A DNA stretch of 64,000 nucleotides. Source: Flavobacterium tistrianum. Lineage in GTDB: Bacteria > Bacteroidota > Bacteroidia > Flavobacteriales > Flavobacteriaceae. The first letter of the stretch is position 1. Every line of letters starts with the position of its first letter. The notes beneath the pieces were generated by a model, which ran no database searches, was not told the origin of the DNA, and saw only the letters and a list, made by a program, of their open reading frames with translations. The position numbers and the translations under genes were made by a program. This document shows positions 1 to 9,235 of this stretch, one piece after another. The stretch is taken from contig NZ_QJRH01000067.1 of NCBI RefSeq assembly GCF_003254545.1, positions 124,001 to 188,000 on the forward strand, in the 5' to 3' direction.

Positions 1-1079
1 CAACTGGAGAAACAGTATTGAACTTTTGTGCTAATAATTATCTAGGACTTTCTTCGCATCCAGAAGTAGTGCAAGCGGCAAAAGATGCAATGGATACACA
101 TGGTTTTGGAATGTCATCTGTGCGTTTCATTTGCGGAACGCAGGACATTCATAAAACATTAGAAAAAAAGATTGCTGATTTTTACGGTACAGAAGATACT
201 ATTTTATACGCAGCGGCTTTTGATGCAAACGGTGGAGTTTTTGAACCTTTATTAGGAGAAAACGATGCAATTATTTCGGATAGTTTGAATCATGCTTCTA
301 TTATTGATGGAGTTCGTTTGTGTAAAGCGGCTCGTTATCGTTATGAAAATAATAATATGGAAGATTTAGAGCAGCAGTTGATAAAAGCGAACGAAGCTGG
401 AGCTCGTTTTAAATTGATTGTTACCGATGGAGTTTTCTCTATGGATGGTTTAGTGGCGCCGTTGGATAAAATTTGTGACTTGGCAGATAAATACGATGCA
501 ATGGTAATGGTTGATGAATGTCATGCCGCAGGTTTTATTGGAGCGACAGGAAAAGGAACTCTTGAAGCAAAAGGAGTAATGGGAAGAGTGGATATTATCA
601 CTGGAACTCTTGGTAAAGCTTTAGGTGGCGCTATGGGAGGTTACACTACTGCCAAAAAAGAAATTATAGAATTGTTGCGTCAGAGATCTAGACCATATTT
701 GTTTTCAAATTCATTGGCTCCTGCAATTGTTGGTGCTTCGATAAAAGTATTTGAATTATTAGAAAAAGATACAACCCTTCGTGATAAACTAGAATGGAAT
801 ACCAATTACTTTAAAGAAGGTATGAAAAAAGCAGGTTTTGATATTATTGATGGAGATTCTGCAATTGTGCCAGTTATGCTGTACGATGCAAAATTATCTC
901 AGACAATGGCAAACGAACTTTTGAAACAAGGGATATATGTTATTGGTTTTTTCTTTCCAGTAGTTCCGAAAGAGAAAGCTAGAATACGTGTACAGTTATC
1001 TGCAGCACATGAAAAAGAACACTTGGATAAAGCAATAAATGCCTTTACAGTTGTCGGTAAAATGTTAAAAGTTATATAA
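1..1079 (+). CDS. kbl: Glycine C-acetyltransferase (2-amino-3-ketobutyrate CoA ligase), 5' end missing
   Basis: PLP-dependent enzyme of threonine breakdown that joins 2-amino-3-ketobutyrate and CoA to give glycine and acetyl-CoA (or the reverse), in the cytoplasm. The reading frame is open from the first base, and the residues just before [10 protein letters not shown] continue the family pattern. The window edge therefore cuts the gene, and the first possible start (TTG at 18) is not the true one. About 353 residues are visible against roughly 397 for the family, so some 40 N-terminal residues are missing. The PLP-lysine context [15 protein letters not shown] and the VDECHAAG motif are intact. 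A related alpha-oxoamine synthase (for example BioF) is possible, but [10 protein letters not shown] and the overall match favour Kbl. Confidence 0.93.
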   Translation, partial: TGETVLNFCANNYLGLSSHPEVVQAAKDAMDTHGFGMSSVRFICGTQDIHKTLEKKIADFYGTEDTILYAAAFDANGGVFEPLLGENDAIISDSLNHASIIDGVRLCKAARYRYENNNMEDLEQQLIKANEAGARFKLIVTDGVFSMDGLVAPLDKICDLADKYDAMVMVDECHAAGFIGATGKGTLEAKGVMGRVDIITGTLGKALGGAMGGYTTAKKEIIELLRQRSRPYLFSNSLAPAIVGASIKVFELLEKDTTLRDKLEWNTNYFKEGMKKAGFDIIDGDSAIVPVMLYDAKLSQTMANELLKQGIYVIGFFFPVVPKEKARIRVQLSAAHEKEHLDKAINAFTVVGKMLKVI

Positions 1080-1124
1080 TTACCACTTCGATTAAATTTT
1101 TGTAGGTTTTTTTTAACATTTCAT

Positions 1125-1155
1125 TTTGTATTTAAAAAATTTGGTGTTACTTTTG
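1125..1155 (+). promoter_or_regulatory. Bacteroidota-type promoter of the OmpA gene
   Basis: TTTG at 1125-1128 and TACTTTTG at 1148-1155 (fits TAnnTTTG) are separated by 19 bp, the textbook spacing for the Bacteroidota housekeeping sigma factor. Transcription would begin near 1162, about 30 nt before the ATG of the OmpA-like gene. This is the cleanest promoter in the window and fits a highly expressed outer-membrane protein. Confidence 0.7.
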
Positions 1156-1192
1156 CTTGTAATTAACTAAATTGTAATTAAAAAAATTAAGT

Positions 1193-2656
1193 ATGAAACA
1201 TCTTAACAAACTTTTAGTTGCTGTATTGATGGCGATGGGTTTAAGTTCTCACGCGCAAGACAGTAACAATCCATGGGCGATCTCTTTCGGGGTTAATGCT
1301 GTGGATACTAGAACAAGTTCAGGTGCTGGTCATGGTTTCTTTGACCAACACTTTTCTCAGCCATTCGCTGTAAAAGACAACTGGAATATTTTACCTTCTC
1401 TATCTTACATTGGTGTAAATAGATATGTTGGAAGCGGTTTCTCAGTTGGTTTACAAGGATCTGTAAACAAAATTGATAAATATGTTACTTTTGATCCAAA
1501 GGCTCCAGGGCATGATGGAAGAGGTAATGTAGTAACTAATCCTGGTGATTTAATGTACTACGGAATTGACGCTACTATTAAATACAGTTTCCAAGAATTA
1601 ATCAAATCTAAAGTGGTTGATCCTTCGTTATCTGTTGGTGGTGGTTATACTTTCTTTGGAGATAGCAGCTACGGAACTGTTAACCCAGGTGCTGGTGTTA
1701 CTTTCTGGTTTACAGATGCTATTGGTCTTGAGCTTGCTACAAGATACAAATGGGCTGTTAGTGGTGATAGACAAGATGCTAATGGTACTCCAGATGCACC
1801 ATCTCACTTCCAACACACAGCTGGTTTAGTTTTCAAATTCGGAGGTAAAGATACTGACGGAGACGGAATCTATGACAAAGACGATGCTTGTCCAGATGTT
1901 GCAGGTTTAAAACAATTCAACGGATGTCCTGATACTGACGGTGACGGAATCGTTGATGCTTCTGACGCTTGTCCAGATGTATTTGGTTTAGCTGCATTAA
2001 ACGGATGTCCTGATACTGACGGTGACGGAATCGCTGATAAAGATGATGCTTGTCCAGATGTTGCTGGTTTAGCTGCTTTAAAAGGTTGTCCTGATACTGA
2101 TGGTGACGGAATCGCTGATAAAGACGATAAATGTCCTACAGTTGCTGGTCCAAAAGAAAACGGTGGTTGCCCATTCTTAGATGCTGATAAAGATGGTGTT
2201 GCTGACAAAGATGACGACTGTCCTACAGTTGCAGGTCCTGCTAGTAACAGAGGATGTCCAGAAGTAACTTCTGAGGCGTTAGAAGATCTTAAAGTTCAAG
2301 CTAGAGCGGTATACTTCAACTCAGGAAAAGCTACTTTCAAAACTGGTGATAAAGAAACTCCAGCTAGATTAGATGCTATTAAAGAAATCCTTAAAAACTA
2401 TCCAAACGCGAAATTCTCTATCGAAGGACACACAGATAGTACAGGTTCTGCTAAAATCAACCAAAAACTTTCTGAGGACAGAGCTAAAGCTGTAATGGAC
2501 GCTTTAATCCAAAGAGGTGTTAATCCAGAAAACTTAGAGTCTAAAGGATTTGGTTCTAGCCAACCAGTTGCAAGTAACAAAACTGCTGCAGGTAAAGCAC
2601 AAAACAGAAGAACTGAAATTAGACACATTGGTTCTAAATACCAAGGAAAACTATAA
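1193..2656 (+). CDS. OmpA family outer-membrane protein with thrombospondin type-3 repeats
   Basis: Outer-membrane beta-barrel protein that anchors the outer membrane to peptidoglycan. A signal peptide covers about residues 1-21 (cleavage after SSHA). A beta-barrel-like N-terminal part (about 22-215) follows, then five acidic Ca-binding TSP3 repeats (220-356, DxDGDGxxDxxDxCPxxxG), then an OmpA C-terminal domain (about 375-487). That domain carries the peptidoglycan-binding pattern GHTDSTG...NQKLSEDRA and NRRTEI. It has its own strong promoter and a terminator right after the stop. It is very likely one of the most abundant envelope proteins. The family is secure; a specific physiological role cannot be read. 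Confidence 0.93.
   Translation: MKHLNKLLVAVLMAMGLSSHAQDSNNPWAISFGVNAVDTRTSSGAGHGFFDQHFSQPFAVKDNWNILPSLSYIGVNRYVGSGFSVGLQGSVNKIDKYVTFDPKAPGHDGRGNVVTNPGDLMYYGIDATIKYSFQELIKSKVVDPSLSVGGGYTFFGDSSYGTVNPGAGVTFWFTDAIGLELATRYKWAVSGDRQDANGTPDAPSHFQHTAGLVFKFGGKDTDGDGIYDKDDACPDVAGLKQFNGCPDTDGDGIVDASDACPDVFGLAALNGCPDTDGDGIADKDDACPDVAGLAALKGCPDTDGDGIADKDDKCPTVAGPKENGGCPFLDADKDGVADKDDDCPTVAGPASNRGCPEVTSEALEDLKVQARAVYFNSGKATFKTGDKETPARLDAIKEILKNYPNAKFSIEGHTDSTGSAKINQKLSEDRAKAVMDALIQRGVNPENLESKGFGSSQPVASNKTAAGKAQNRRTEIRHIGSKYQGKL
1850..2260 (+). repeat. Tandem TSP3-coding repeat, five units inside the OmpA gene
   Basis: Five units of 81 bp, each encoding a 27-residue Ca-binding repeat; a two-codon insert (Phe-Leu) precedes unit five. 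Units two to four are close at the DNA level, so copy number could vary by slippage or recombination. Confidence 0.85.
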
Positions 2657-2680
2657 TTTTAGTTTCTAAATAAAAAGGAA

Positions 2681-2709
2681 AAGCCATTCTTAATTGAATG
2701 GCTTTTTTT
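2681..2709 (+). terminator. Rho-independent terminator of the OmpA gene
   Basis: AAGCCATTC (2681-2689) pairs with GAATGGCTT (2696-2704), followed by a run of T. It ends the OmpA transcript before the start of the next gene at 2721. Confidence 0.85.
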
Positions 2710-2720
2710 ATTTTTATACT

Positions 2721-5483
2721 ATGATAAATGATTCTTTTCTTCAAAAAATTGCCTCTGTTGTAATTCAGGATTATGCAGGGAAACTTTCTGAAATAACTAT
2801 AATTCTTCCTAACAAAAGGGCAAAGGTTTTCTTGATTGAAGCGCTTAAAAATGCGACTTCAAAAACTATAATTGCACCACAGATTACAAGCATTGAAGAT
2901 TTTGTTCAAGATGTGGCGTCAATACGTACTATAGATTCGATCGAACTTTTGTTTGAATTCTATGAGGTATATTTATCTATTACAGAAAAAAATAATCAAC
3001 AGTCGTTTGAGTTATTTGCAAATTGGGCAAAAACTCTTATTCAAGACTTTAATGAAATTGACAGATATCTATTAGATCCTTCACATGTTCTGTCTTATTT
3101 AAAAGATATTGAAGACATAAAGAGATGGGGACTTGAAGTTGATCAGAAAACGAAACTTTTAGAGAATTATATAGATTTCTGGAAATTACTTCCTGTATAT
3201 TACGAATCGTTATATAATCATTTGCTGTTTAAATCAATTGGATACCAAGGTTTGATTTATAGAGAAGCAGTAAACAATCTGAATCATTTTTCGAATACTA
3301 TTGTTGGTCGTACTTTTATTTTTGCTGGATTCAACGCTTTGAATGCTGCCGAAGAAAAAATTGTGCAACATTTATTGGCGTTAGATCAAGCAAAAATTTA
3401 TTGGGATGCCGATCAAGCCTTTCTAAATGATCCTTATCATGATGCTGGGCTTTTTTTAAGGCGATTTAAAGAAAGTTGGAAACATTATAAGGCGAATGTT
3501 TTTGAATGGATCGTAGATGATTTTTCGCAACCAAAAAACATTCAGGTAATTGGAACTCCTAAGACAATCGGGCAAGCCAAATTAGCTGGAAGTATTATTG
3601 AGGATTTAACTGATCAAAATCCTGATGCTTCGTTGGATAAAGTTGCGGTTGTGCTTGGTGAAGAAAACCTACTTGTTCCAGTTTTATATTCTCTTCCTGC
3701 ATCTGTTGGAGCATTGAATATTACAATGGGATATTCAGGAAAGAATAATCCGTCTCAGATTTTTGTCGCTAAACTGTTTAAAATGCATACCAATGCGCTT
3801 TCTCGAAAGGGCGGCAATTATGTGTTTTATTATAAAGATGTACTTGATATTTTAACACATCCTTTGGTTGAGCCGTATGCTAATGCCCAAAGGCTGGTAA
3901 GGATTATCAAAGAAAATAATTATACTTTCATTACGCATCACAAAATTTTCGAGCTTCATCCTGAGCCTTCGAGTTTTTTTAATTTATTATTTGAAAAATG
4001 GGAGAATGGATCAATTGCGGTTCTAAAGAATATTTCTGCTTTATTAATTACGATTAAAGACCATTTTAGTAATGATAATGAGGAAGAAAAAATTGCAAAA
4101 GCATTTGTGTATGGAGTTTTTAAAGTAATTAATAAGCTTATCAATTATTACTCGAAACATCATCATATTGACAATATTGATACACTTCATTCGATTTATA
4201 AGCAAATTATAGATTTGGCTGAAGTATCTTTTGAAGGTGAGCCATTACGTGGTCTTCAGATTATGGGGGTTTTAGAAAGCCGTGTTTTAGATTTTGAAAC
4301 CGTGATTATAACGTCTATGAATGAAGGAAAATTTCCTGCTGGGAAATCTCAGAATTCATTTATTCCATATGATGTCAAGAGAGAATTAGGTCTTCCGACA
4401 TTTAAAGAAAAAGATGCGATTTATACCTATCACTTTTATCATTTGCTTCAGAGAGCTAAAAATATTTATTTGATTTATAATACAGAAAACGATGGATTGG
4501 ACGCTGGTGAAAGAAGTCGTTTTATCACGCAATTAGAAGTTGAAAAAAAATCAAAGCATAATATAACTTTTGACATTTATAATCCAGAGTTGCCGAATAC
4601 TGCTTATGAACCAATTTCTGTTTCTAAATCTGACTTGGTAATGGAAAGATTGAAGGAAATAGCTGTTAATGGTTTTTCGCCGTCTGCATTGACTAGTTAT
4701 ATCCGAAATCCGATTGAGTTTTATTTTCAAAAGATATTGCGAATTCGTGAAGTAGAAGAGGTTGAAGAAAACATCGCTTTGAATACTTTGGGAACTATTA
4801 TTCACGAGACATTAAAAGCGCTTTATGAACCTTTCATTGGAAAGTTTATTTCTGAGACCAATCTTTTAAATTGTTTCAAATTACTGGATAATGAAGTTCT
4901 CAAGCAGTTTAAATTGGTTTATAAAGAAGGGGAAATCAAAAAAGGGCGAAACCTTCTGGCTTTTGAAGTAGCGAAACGAAACGTTGCGAATTTTTTACGA
5001 ATGGAATTAGATTCAGTAAAAAATAATGAAGCAATTCAGATTATTGCTTTAGAGCAGACTTTTCAGCGTGAGTTTGTTCATCCGAAATTGCCATTTCCTG
5101 TTTTAATAAAAGGAAATGTCGATCGTATAGAACGTAGAGATGGTAAGATTAGAATTATTGATTATAAGACAGGAAAAGTAGAGAAATCTAATGTTATACT
5201 GAAAACTTGGAACGGATTAACGCAGGAGCTTAAAAATGATAAAATTATTCAGGTTTTGGCATATGCTTACATGTTTGAGAAAGAGGCGGGAGGTCTTCCT
5301 ATAGAAGTTGGAATTATTTCATTCAAAAACCTAAAATCCGGATTTTTGCCTTTTGGTTTTAAAGAAGAGAAAGATTTAGATATTATAGTGACGCCTCAAA
5401 TATTGAATTCTTATTTAGAAGAAATTGCCAATTTGTTGAGTGAAATTTTTGATGTTAATATTCCTTTTGAGGAAAAAATCTAG
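2721..5483 (+). CDS. AddB-like PD-(D/E)XK nuclease family protein
   Basis: Large (920 aa) protein resembling AddB/RecB-type nuclease subunits: a helicase-like N-terminal region followed by a C-terminal PD-(D/E)XK exonuclease domain. The nuclease core is visible near residues 795-820 as GNVDRIE followed by IIDYKTGK, the metal-binding Asp and the catalytic Asp-x-Lys. The sequence SALTSYIRNPIEFYF about 150 residues earlier is the usual entry to this domain. I see no Walker A and no four-cysteine Fe-S cluster as in Bacillus AddB. It probably processes double-strand breaks with an AddA partner, which is not in the window. ATG at 2721 was chosen because an upstream TTG at 2694 lies inside the preceding terminator. 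Confidence 0.85.
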   Translation: MINDSFLQKIASVVIQDYAGKLSEITIILPNKRAKVFLIEALKNATSKTIIAPQITSIEDFVQDVASIRTIDSIELLFEFYEVYLSITEKNNQQSFELFANWAKTLIQDFNEIDRYLLDPSHVLSYLKDIEDIKRWGLEVDQKTKLLENYIDFWKLLPVYYESLYNHLLFKSIGYQGLIYREAVNNLNHFSNTIVGRTFIFAGFNALNAAEEKIVQHLLALDQAKIYWDADQAFLNDPYHDAGLFLRRFKESWKHYKANVFEWIVDDFSQPKNIQVIGTPKTIGQAKLAGSIIEDLTDQNPDASLDKVAVVLGEENLLVPVLYSLPASVGALNITMGYSGKNNPSQIFVAKLFKMHTNALSRKGGNYVFYYKDVLDILTHPLVEPYANAQRLVRIIKENNYTFITHHKIFELHPEPSSFFNLLFEKWENGSIAVLKNISALLITIKDHFSNDNEEEKIAKAFVYGVFKVINKLINYYSKHHHIDNIDTLHSIYKQIIDLAEVSFEGEPLRGLQIMGVLESRVLDFETVIITSMNEGKFPAGKSQNSFIPYDVKRELGLPTFKEKDAIYTYHFYHLLQRAKNIYLIYNTENDGLDAGERSRFITQLEVEKKSKHNITFDIYNPELPNTAYEPISVSKSDLVMERLKEIAVNGFSPSALTSYIRNPIEFYFQKILRIREVEEVEENIALNTLGTIIHETLKALYEPFIGKFISETNLLNCFKLLDNEVLKQFKLVYKEGEIKKGRNLLAFEVAKRNVANFLRMELDSVKNNEAIQIIALEQTFQREFVHPKLPFPVLIKGNVDRIERRDGKIRIIDYKTGKVEKSNVILKTWNGLTQELKNDKIIQVLAYAYMFEKEAGGLPIEVGIISFKNLKSGFLPFGFKEEKDLDIIVTPQILNSYLEEIANLLSEIFDVNIPFEEKI

Positions 5484-5531
5484 AATTTTATCAGAAAATT
5501 TCTAAATATATTTGAATTTTATAAGACGACT

Positions 5532-5783
5532 TTGATTGTGAATTTGACGATCTCTGTTATTGCATTTCTTTTTGGAGGAGTTGGTTATTTTTTGCTAATG
5601 ATAGTCACAGTAGGTTTCGCCGCAAGTATAGGTTTTAAAGAAATATATCGCCAAAATGAATATTTATTTTTCAGAAACAATGGTTTTTCGAAAAGAAGCC
5701 TTTTGTTTTGCAGTTTCTTGTTGAATTTTGCTTTTGTGCTTTTGTTTGCGATTGTACTAATTTCAATTCAGAAAATATCTTGA
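5532..5783 (+). CDS. Small membrane protein, probable permease partner of the next ABC ATPase
   Basis: About 83 residues with two strongly hydrophobic segments (roughly 4-28 and 57-80) separated by a charged stretch. Its stop overlaps the start of the ABC ATPase gene (TTGA, 5780-5783), so the two are probably co-translated and may form a very small membrane export complex. The first conventional start is TTG at 5532. The same frame is open back to the stop of the preceding gene and encodes protein-like sequence (RKFLNIFEFYKTT) with no ATG, GTG or TTG, so a non-canonical start near 5490 is possible. Function not recognised. Confidence 0.55.
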   Translation: MIVNLTISVIAFLFGGVGYFLLMIVTVGFAASIGFKEIYRQNEYLFFRNNGFSKRSLLFCSFLLNFAFVLLFAIVLISIQKIS

Positions 5784-6454
5784 AAAAGCATGTTCTCGAA
5801 ATAAGCGGTGTCCAAAAAAGTTTTAATAATAAATTATTGCTTTCAGATATTTATTTAAAATTAGAAACGGGACAAATAATTGGTTTGTTTGGTAGAAATG
5901 GTTCTGGAAAATCTACTTTATTCAAAATCATATTCGGAATAATACCAGATTTTGATAAAAGTCTCTTTATCGATGGGAGTTCTAAAAGAAATTCGTCTTT
6001 ATTGTTGAATGAAATTGGTTATCTGTGTCAAAACCAGTTTGTTCCAAATCATTTTTCGGTTTTTCAAGCTATTCGACTATCAATCGATAAACAAAAAATC
6101 AGCATTTTTTGCGATGATGATTTTTTAAAACCTCTTTTAAATCAAAAAATTAGAAATTTATCTTTTGGAGAATTGAGATATCTTCAGGTTAAATTGATTC
6201 TTTTTAACGACTCAAAATTCGTATTGCTGGACGAGCCATTTAGTGGTTTGTCTCCAAAAATGATTGAAATTATAGCTCAGTTAATTAAAGAAAATTCTCA
6301 AGAAAAAGGAATTGTTCTCACCGATCATAATTATAGAAAAGTAATCGAAATTTCGACAGATTTAAATCTGTTGAAAGGTGGTAAGTTGCATAAAATCAGT
6401 ACGAAAGCCGAACTTGTTAATGAAGGTTATCTTGTAAGTTCGGATAATTTTTAA
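5780..6454 (+). CDS. ABC transporter ATP-binding protein
   Basis: 224-residue ATPase with every core motif: Walker A GRNGSGKST, a Q-loop glutamine (CQNQ), a slightly degenerate signature LSFGE, Walker B VLLDEPFSGL and an H-loop His (TDHNY). It would energise a membrane partner, most likely the small protein just upstream, whose stop codon overlaps this TTG start in a TTGA arrangement. The frame is open further upstream to 5708, but that part lies inside the preceding gene and is Cys-rich nonsense, so 5780 is preferred. Substrate unknown. Confidence 0.85.
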   Translation: MKKHVLEISGVQKSFNNKLLLSDIYLKLETGQIIGLFGRNGSGKSTLFKIIFGIIPDFDKSLFIDGSSKRNSSLLLNEIGYLCQNQFVPNHFSVFQAIRLSIDKQKISIFCDDDFLKPLLNQKIRNLSFGELRYLQVKLILFNDSKFVLLDEPFSGLSPKMIEIIAQLIKENSQEKGIVLTDHNYRKVIEISTDLNLLKGGKLHKISTKAELVNEGYLVSSDNF

Positions 6455-6460
6455 GCACTT

Positions 6461-6604
6461 TTAGCTAAATATTTTTTTGAAAAAACCTTTTTTGGATTTT
6501 TCTCCAGAAGCTGTAGTATTAATGTGTCCGTTTTCAATACGAAATCTTCTAAACCTTTCTAGTTTTACATTTAAGTCAAAGCGTAATTCGTCAACAGTTT
6601 TCAT
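6461..6604 (-). CDS. Small basic hypothetical protein (47 aa)
   Basis: ATG at 6604 to TAA at 6461. The protein begins MKTVDELRFDLNVKLERFRR and ends in a lysine- and phenylalanine-rich tail (KSKKGFFKKIFS). It is convergent with the ABC gene, 6 bp from its stop. The composition (amphipathic helical N-terminus, basic tail) looks like real protein, and the surrounding AT-rich DNA would not be expected to stay open by chance with an ATG start. No known domain; function unknown. Confidence 0.55.
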   Translation of the reverse strand: MKTVDELRFDLNVKLERFRRFRIENGHINTTASGEKSKKGFFKKIFS

Positions 6605-6856
6605 TTTTATAAAATTTTTTGCAAATCTATAGAAAAACTTTTGCGAAATGCAACAATCTAAAAATGTTGATTTTATGAATTAATTTTATCAAGTAAAATG
6701 TTACGTTTTTAATGTTATTTGTTTTTTATGTTAATTTTTATTGCATTTTTTTTGCAAAAAAACAGGAATAATTAGATGATAAATAAAAGTGATTTAGGGC
6801 GTTATGTTAAGGCCTTTTTTTAACAAGTGTTTATCGCACAATTACCAATATTAAAA

Positions 6857-6864
6857 TATCTTTG
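6857..6864 (+). promoter_or_regulatory. TAnnTTTG promoter element
   Basis: TATCTTTG matches the Bacteroidota -7 box. The predicted start of transcription is about 20 nt before the ATG at 6891. The -33 box is weak. Confidence 0.5.
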
Positions 6865-6890
6865 ACGCTCCAAAAACATGACAATTAAAC

Positions 6891-7211
6891 ATGACTGATT
6901 TACAAACACTAGTAGAAGAGACTGGCGCAGAATCTGGGTTAAGTTTTAATATTGATGGAATTTTAAACGAGTCTGTTAATTTAGAATACGACGGTAACGT
7001 TGCAGCAATGATCGGAATGATTTTAAAGATGTGTCTTGAAATGTCGGAAGATGTTAATAATGGAGATCTTAAACAAGTTATGATTAAAAATGAGGATGGA
7101 ATCGTTGTGGCAAACAAAAGTCATGATGATAAATGCATTGCATTGCTTTCTAAAGATTTGAGTAAAATGGGACTATTATTAAGAAGAATGGATTCTGTTT
7201 TTAGAAACTAG
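6891..7211 (+). CDS. Small acidic protein with roadblock/LC7-like pattern
   Basis: 106-residue soluble protein without signal peptide or membrane segment. The middle and C-terminal part (about residues 38-100, LKQVMIKNEDGIVVA then a helix with LLLRRMD) resembles the alternating helix/strand layout of Roadblock/LC7 proteins, small dimeric modulators of GTPases. That resemblance is by eye and weak. It has its own promoter and a strong terminator downstream, so it is probably a single-gene unit. Function unknown. Confidence 0.6.
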   Translation: MTDLQTLVEETGAESGLSFNIDGILNESVNLEYDGNVAAMIGMILKMCLEMSEDVNNGDLKQVMIKNEDGIVVANKSHDDKCIALLSKDLSKMGLLLRRMDSVFRN

Positions 7212-7283
7212 ATTTAAAAACCAACTTTCACTAAAAAAAGATATTACATAAAAGTTATAACGATATTTTGCCCCCAAAAATGA

Positions 7284-7325
7284 GAAAAAGGCTGTTTCAA
7301 CCCTAGGTTAGAAATGGCCTTTTTC
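7284..7325. terminator. Bidirectional terminator
   Basis: A 15-bp stem (7284-7298 with 7311-7325, two G-T wobbles) with A- and T-runs on both sides sits between two convergent genes and can stop transcription from either side. Confidence 0.8.
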
Positions 7326-7344
7326 GATTTAATATTTCGTTTTT

Positions 7345-8121
7345 TTATTCAAAGAAATGCTGTAAAGCTGTTTTTAATTCTTCTTTGTTCTCTATCTGAC
7401 TCATGTGTCCGTCTTCAAATGCAATTAATTCTACAGTTGTGTCTTCAATTTGCGAAAGGCTTTCTTCGTAGTTTAAGACAGGGTCTTTTTTACCTAGAAT
7501 CAATAAAACAGGAAAACGGTTTTCTTTTAAAAGCCACTCTCTGTCTTTCCTGATTTTCATTCCTTCTTGAGAAGCGATAATTCCTTGCAAAGGTGTTTTT
7601 AAAGCTTCTATTTTTACTTTTTCAATTTCTTCTGCCAAACGCGTTCTATTATTTTCGCTGAATAAATTTGCAATTGCTAAACTTATAAAGCTTACGTAGT
7701 TTTGTTTTACAGCTTTAATTGCACGAGTTCGGTTTAGTTTTTTCTCAGCGCTGTCTTCTTTTGAAGTTGAATTCAATAAAACCAATTTTTGGATTTTCTG
7801 TGGATACAATTCGGCGAAAGCCAAACCGACATAACCACCCATTGAATGTCCAACAATTGTAGCTTTTTCAATTTTTAAGCTTTCTAAAACTTCATTTACA
7901 GCATTGGCATTATCTTCCATTTCGTGAACATAACCTAATGGCTCAGATTCGCCGTGACCTAATAAATCGATAGTGATGATGCGATATTTTTCTGCGAAAA
8001 AATCAACATAGTCCTTCCACATTTTTTTGTTTTCCAAAAAGCCGTGAAGTAAAACAATTGCGTTTCCTTTTCCTGAATCTGTAAAAGAGATATTGGTGTT
8101 TTTATATAGAATATTTTTCAA
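7345..8121 (-). CDS. Alpha/beta-fold hydrolase
   Basis: Cytoplasmic 258-residue hydrolase. The oxyanion motif LLHGF is near residue 25, the nucleophile elbow GHSMGG puts the catalytic Ser at 93, and the likely triad is completed by Asp213 (LGKKDPVL) and His239 (EDGHMSQ). It resembles MenH/BioH-like and esterase-like members, and the substrate cannot be read from sequence. Start is ATG at 8121. It lies downstream of the AIM24-family gene on the same strand, but a terminator separates the two. Confidence 0.85.
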   Translation of the reverse strand: MKNILYKNTNISFTDSGKGNAIVLLHGFLENKKMWKDYVDFFAEKYRIITIDLLGHGESEPLGYVHEMEDNANAVNEVLESLKIEKATIVGHSMGGYVGLAFAELYPQKIQKLVLLNSTSKEDSAEKKLNRTRAIKAVKQNYVSFISLAIANLFSENNRTRLAEEIEKVKIEALKTPLQGIIASQEGMKIRKDREWLLKENRFPVLLILGKKDPVLNYEESLSQIEDTTVELIAFEDGHMSQIENKEELKTALQHFFE

Positions 8122-8221
8122 AATGATGTTTTAAAATGTAAAACGCAAAGGTAAGAATTGAAAAACCATATGAGAAATATAAGTTCATTTCAGTCAAAAA
8201 ATATAAGGCATTGAGTTCAAA

Positions 8222-8251
8222 AAAACGGCTTCCATTTCTGAAAGCCGTTTT
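8222..8251 (-). terminator. Terminator after the AIM24-family gene
   Basis: AAAACGGCTT (8222-8231) pairs with AAGCCGTTTT (8242-8251). On the minus strand the hairpin is followed by a U-rich stretch, just past the stop at 8255. Confidence 0.8.
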
Positions 8252-8254
8252 GTA

Positions 8255-9058
8255 TTAAAATCTATTGTCTCCGTCCAAAAGATTTCCTAATCCGCCAAGA
8301 AGACTTCCTTCATCGCGACTGTTTCCGCCAGACCTTGGAGCCGAGGCAATAATACGGTCAGCCAATCTAGAGAAAGGCAGTGATTGAATGTAAACTGTTC
8401 CTGGGCCTTTTAAAGTAGCATAAAATAAACCTTCGCCACCAAAAATAGAATTCTTGATGCCGCCAATAAATTCAATATCGTAATCTACATCTTTAGTAAA
8501 ACCAATAATACATCCTGTATCTACTTTTAAGACTTCGCCGTGACCCAATACTTTTTTTGCCATTGTTCCACCAGAATGTACAAACGCCATTCCGTCTCCT
8601 TCAATTTTCTGCATGATGAAACCTTCACCGCCAAACAGTCCGCGACCTAATTTCTGAGAAAATTCAATTCCAACAGAAACGCCTTTAGCAGCGCATAAAA
8701 ATGAACTTTTTTGGCATATGAATTTACCTTGAAACTCAGTTAAATCAATTGGAAGAATTTTTCCAGGATAAGGCGATGCAAATGAAACTTTGCTTTTAGT
8801 GTTGCCTTGGTTTAAAAATGCTGTCATAAACAAACTTTCGCCAGTAAGAACTCTTTTTCCGGCATTTAAAAGTTTGCCAAATAAACCAGAACCTTGTTGT
8901 TGAGAACCATCGCCAAAAATGGTTTCCATTTGGATATTGTTTTCCATCATCATAAAACTGCCAGCTTCGGCAATTACAATTTCTTGCGGGTCTAGTTCTA
9001 TCTCTACATATTGCATTTCTTCGCCAAAAATCTGATAATCTATTTCGTGTGCTTGCAT
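8255..9058 (-). CDS. TIGR00266/AIM24 family protein
   Basis: 267-residue protein of the AIM24 (DUF124) family: beta-rich, glycine-rich sequence with the family's repeated patterns around GGEGLFYATLKGPGTVYIQSLP near the C-terminus. The bacterial members are soluble and of unknown biochemical role; the mitochondrial member affects inner-membrane organisation. It ends in a Gly/Ser/Asp-rich tail (residues about 243-267). It is a single-gene unit with its own terminator. Confidence 0.85.
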   Translation of the reverse strand: MQAHEIDYQIFGEEMQYVEIELDPQEIVIAEAGSFMMMENNIQMETIFGDGSQQQGSGLFGKLLNAGKRVLTGESLFMTAFLNQGNTKSKVSFASPYPGKILPIDLTEFQGKFICQKSSFLCAAKGVSVGIEFSQKLGRGLFGGEGFIMQKIEGDGMAFVHSGGTMAKKVLGHGEVLKVDTGCIIGFTKDVDYDIEFIGGIKNSIFGGEGLFYATLKGPGTVYIQSLPFSRLADRIIASAPRSGGNSRDEGSLLGGLGNLLDGDNRF

Positions 9059-9206
9059 AATTTCTTAGTTATTTGTTTTTAAAATTAGACTATTGATACT
9101 GCAGAATGTTACATTTTTTATTGTACTTCAGTGGTTTTTAAAAATATAAAACCATTTTGTTATTTTAAATTAGTCTTAATTATGTGTTTAATTCGTTCAA
9201 ATTATA

Positions 9207-9214
9207 TATTTTTG
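9207..9214 (+). promoter_or_regulatory. TAnnTTTG promoter element
   Basis: TATTTTTG fits the -7 box and lies 22 nt before the chosen ATG at 9236. Its position argues against a longer start at 9131. Confidence 0.5.
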
Positions 9215-9235
9215 CATCGTTATAATTTTATCAGA

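Noticed and set aside
1870..2208. 112-aa reading frame antisense to the TSP3 repeats
   Set aside because: A shadow of the repetitive coding sequence; Ser/Pro-rich nonsense with no start context.
2694..2720. TTG start nine codons upstream for the AddB-like gene
   Set aside because: It lies inside the OmpA terminator hairpin; ATG 2721 follows it directly.
7314..7553. 79-aa plus-strand frame at the terminator
   Set aside because: Overlaps a hairpin and the antisense of the hydrolase gene; no protein-like features.
9131..9235. Longer N-terminus for the 118-aa protein
   Set aside because: The extra region contains the promoter and codes a meaningless hydrophobic peptide.
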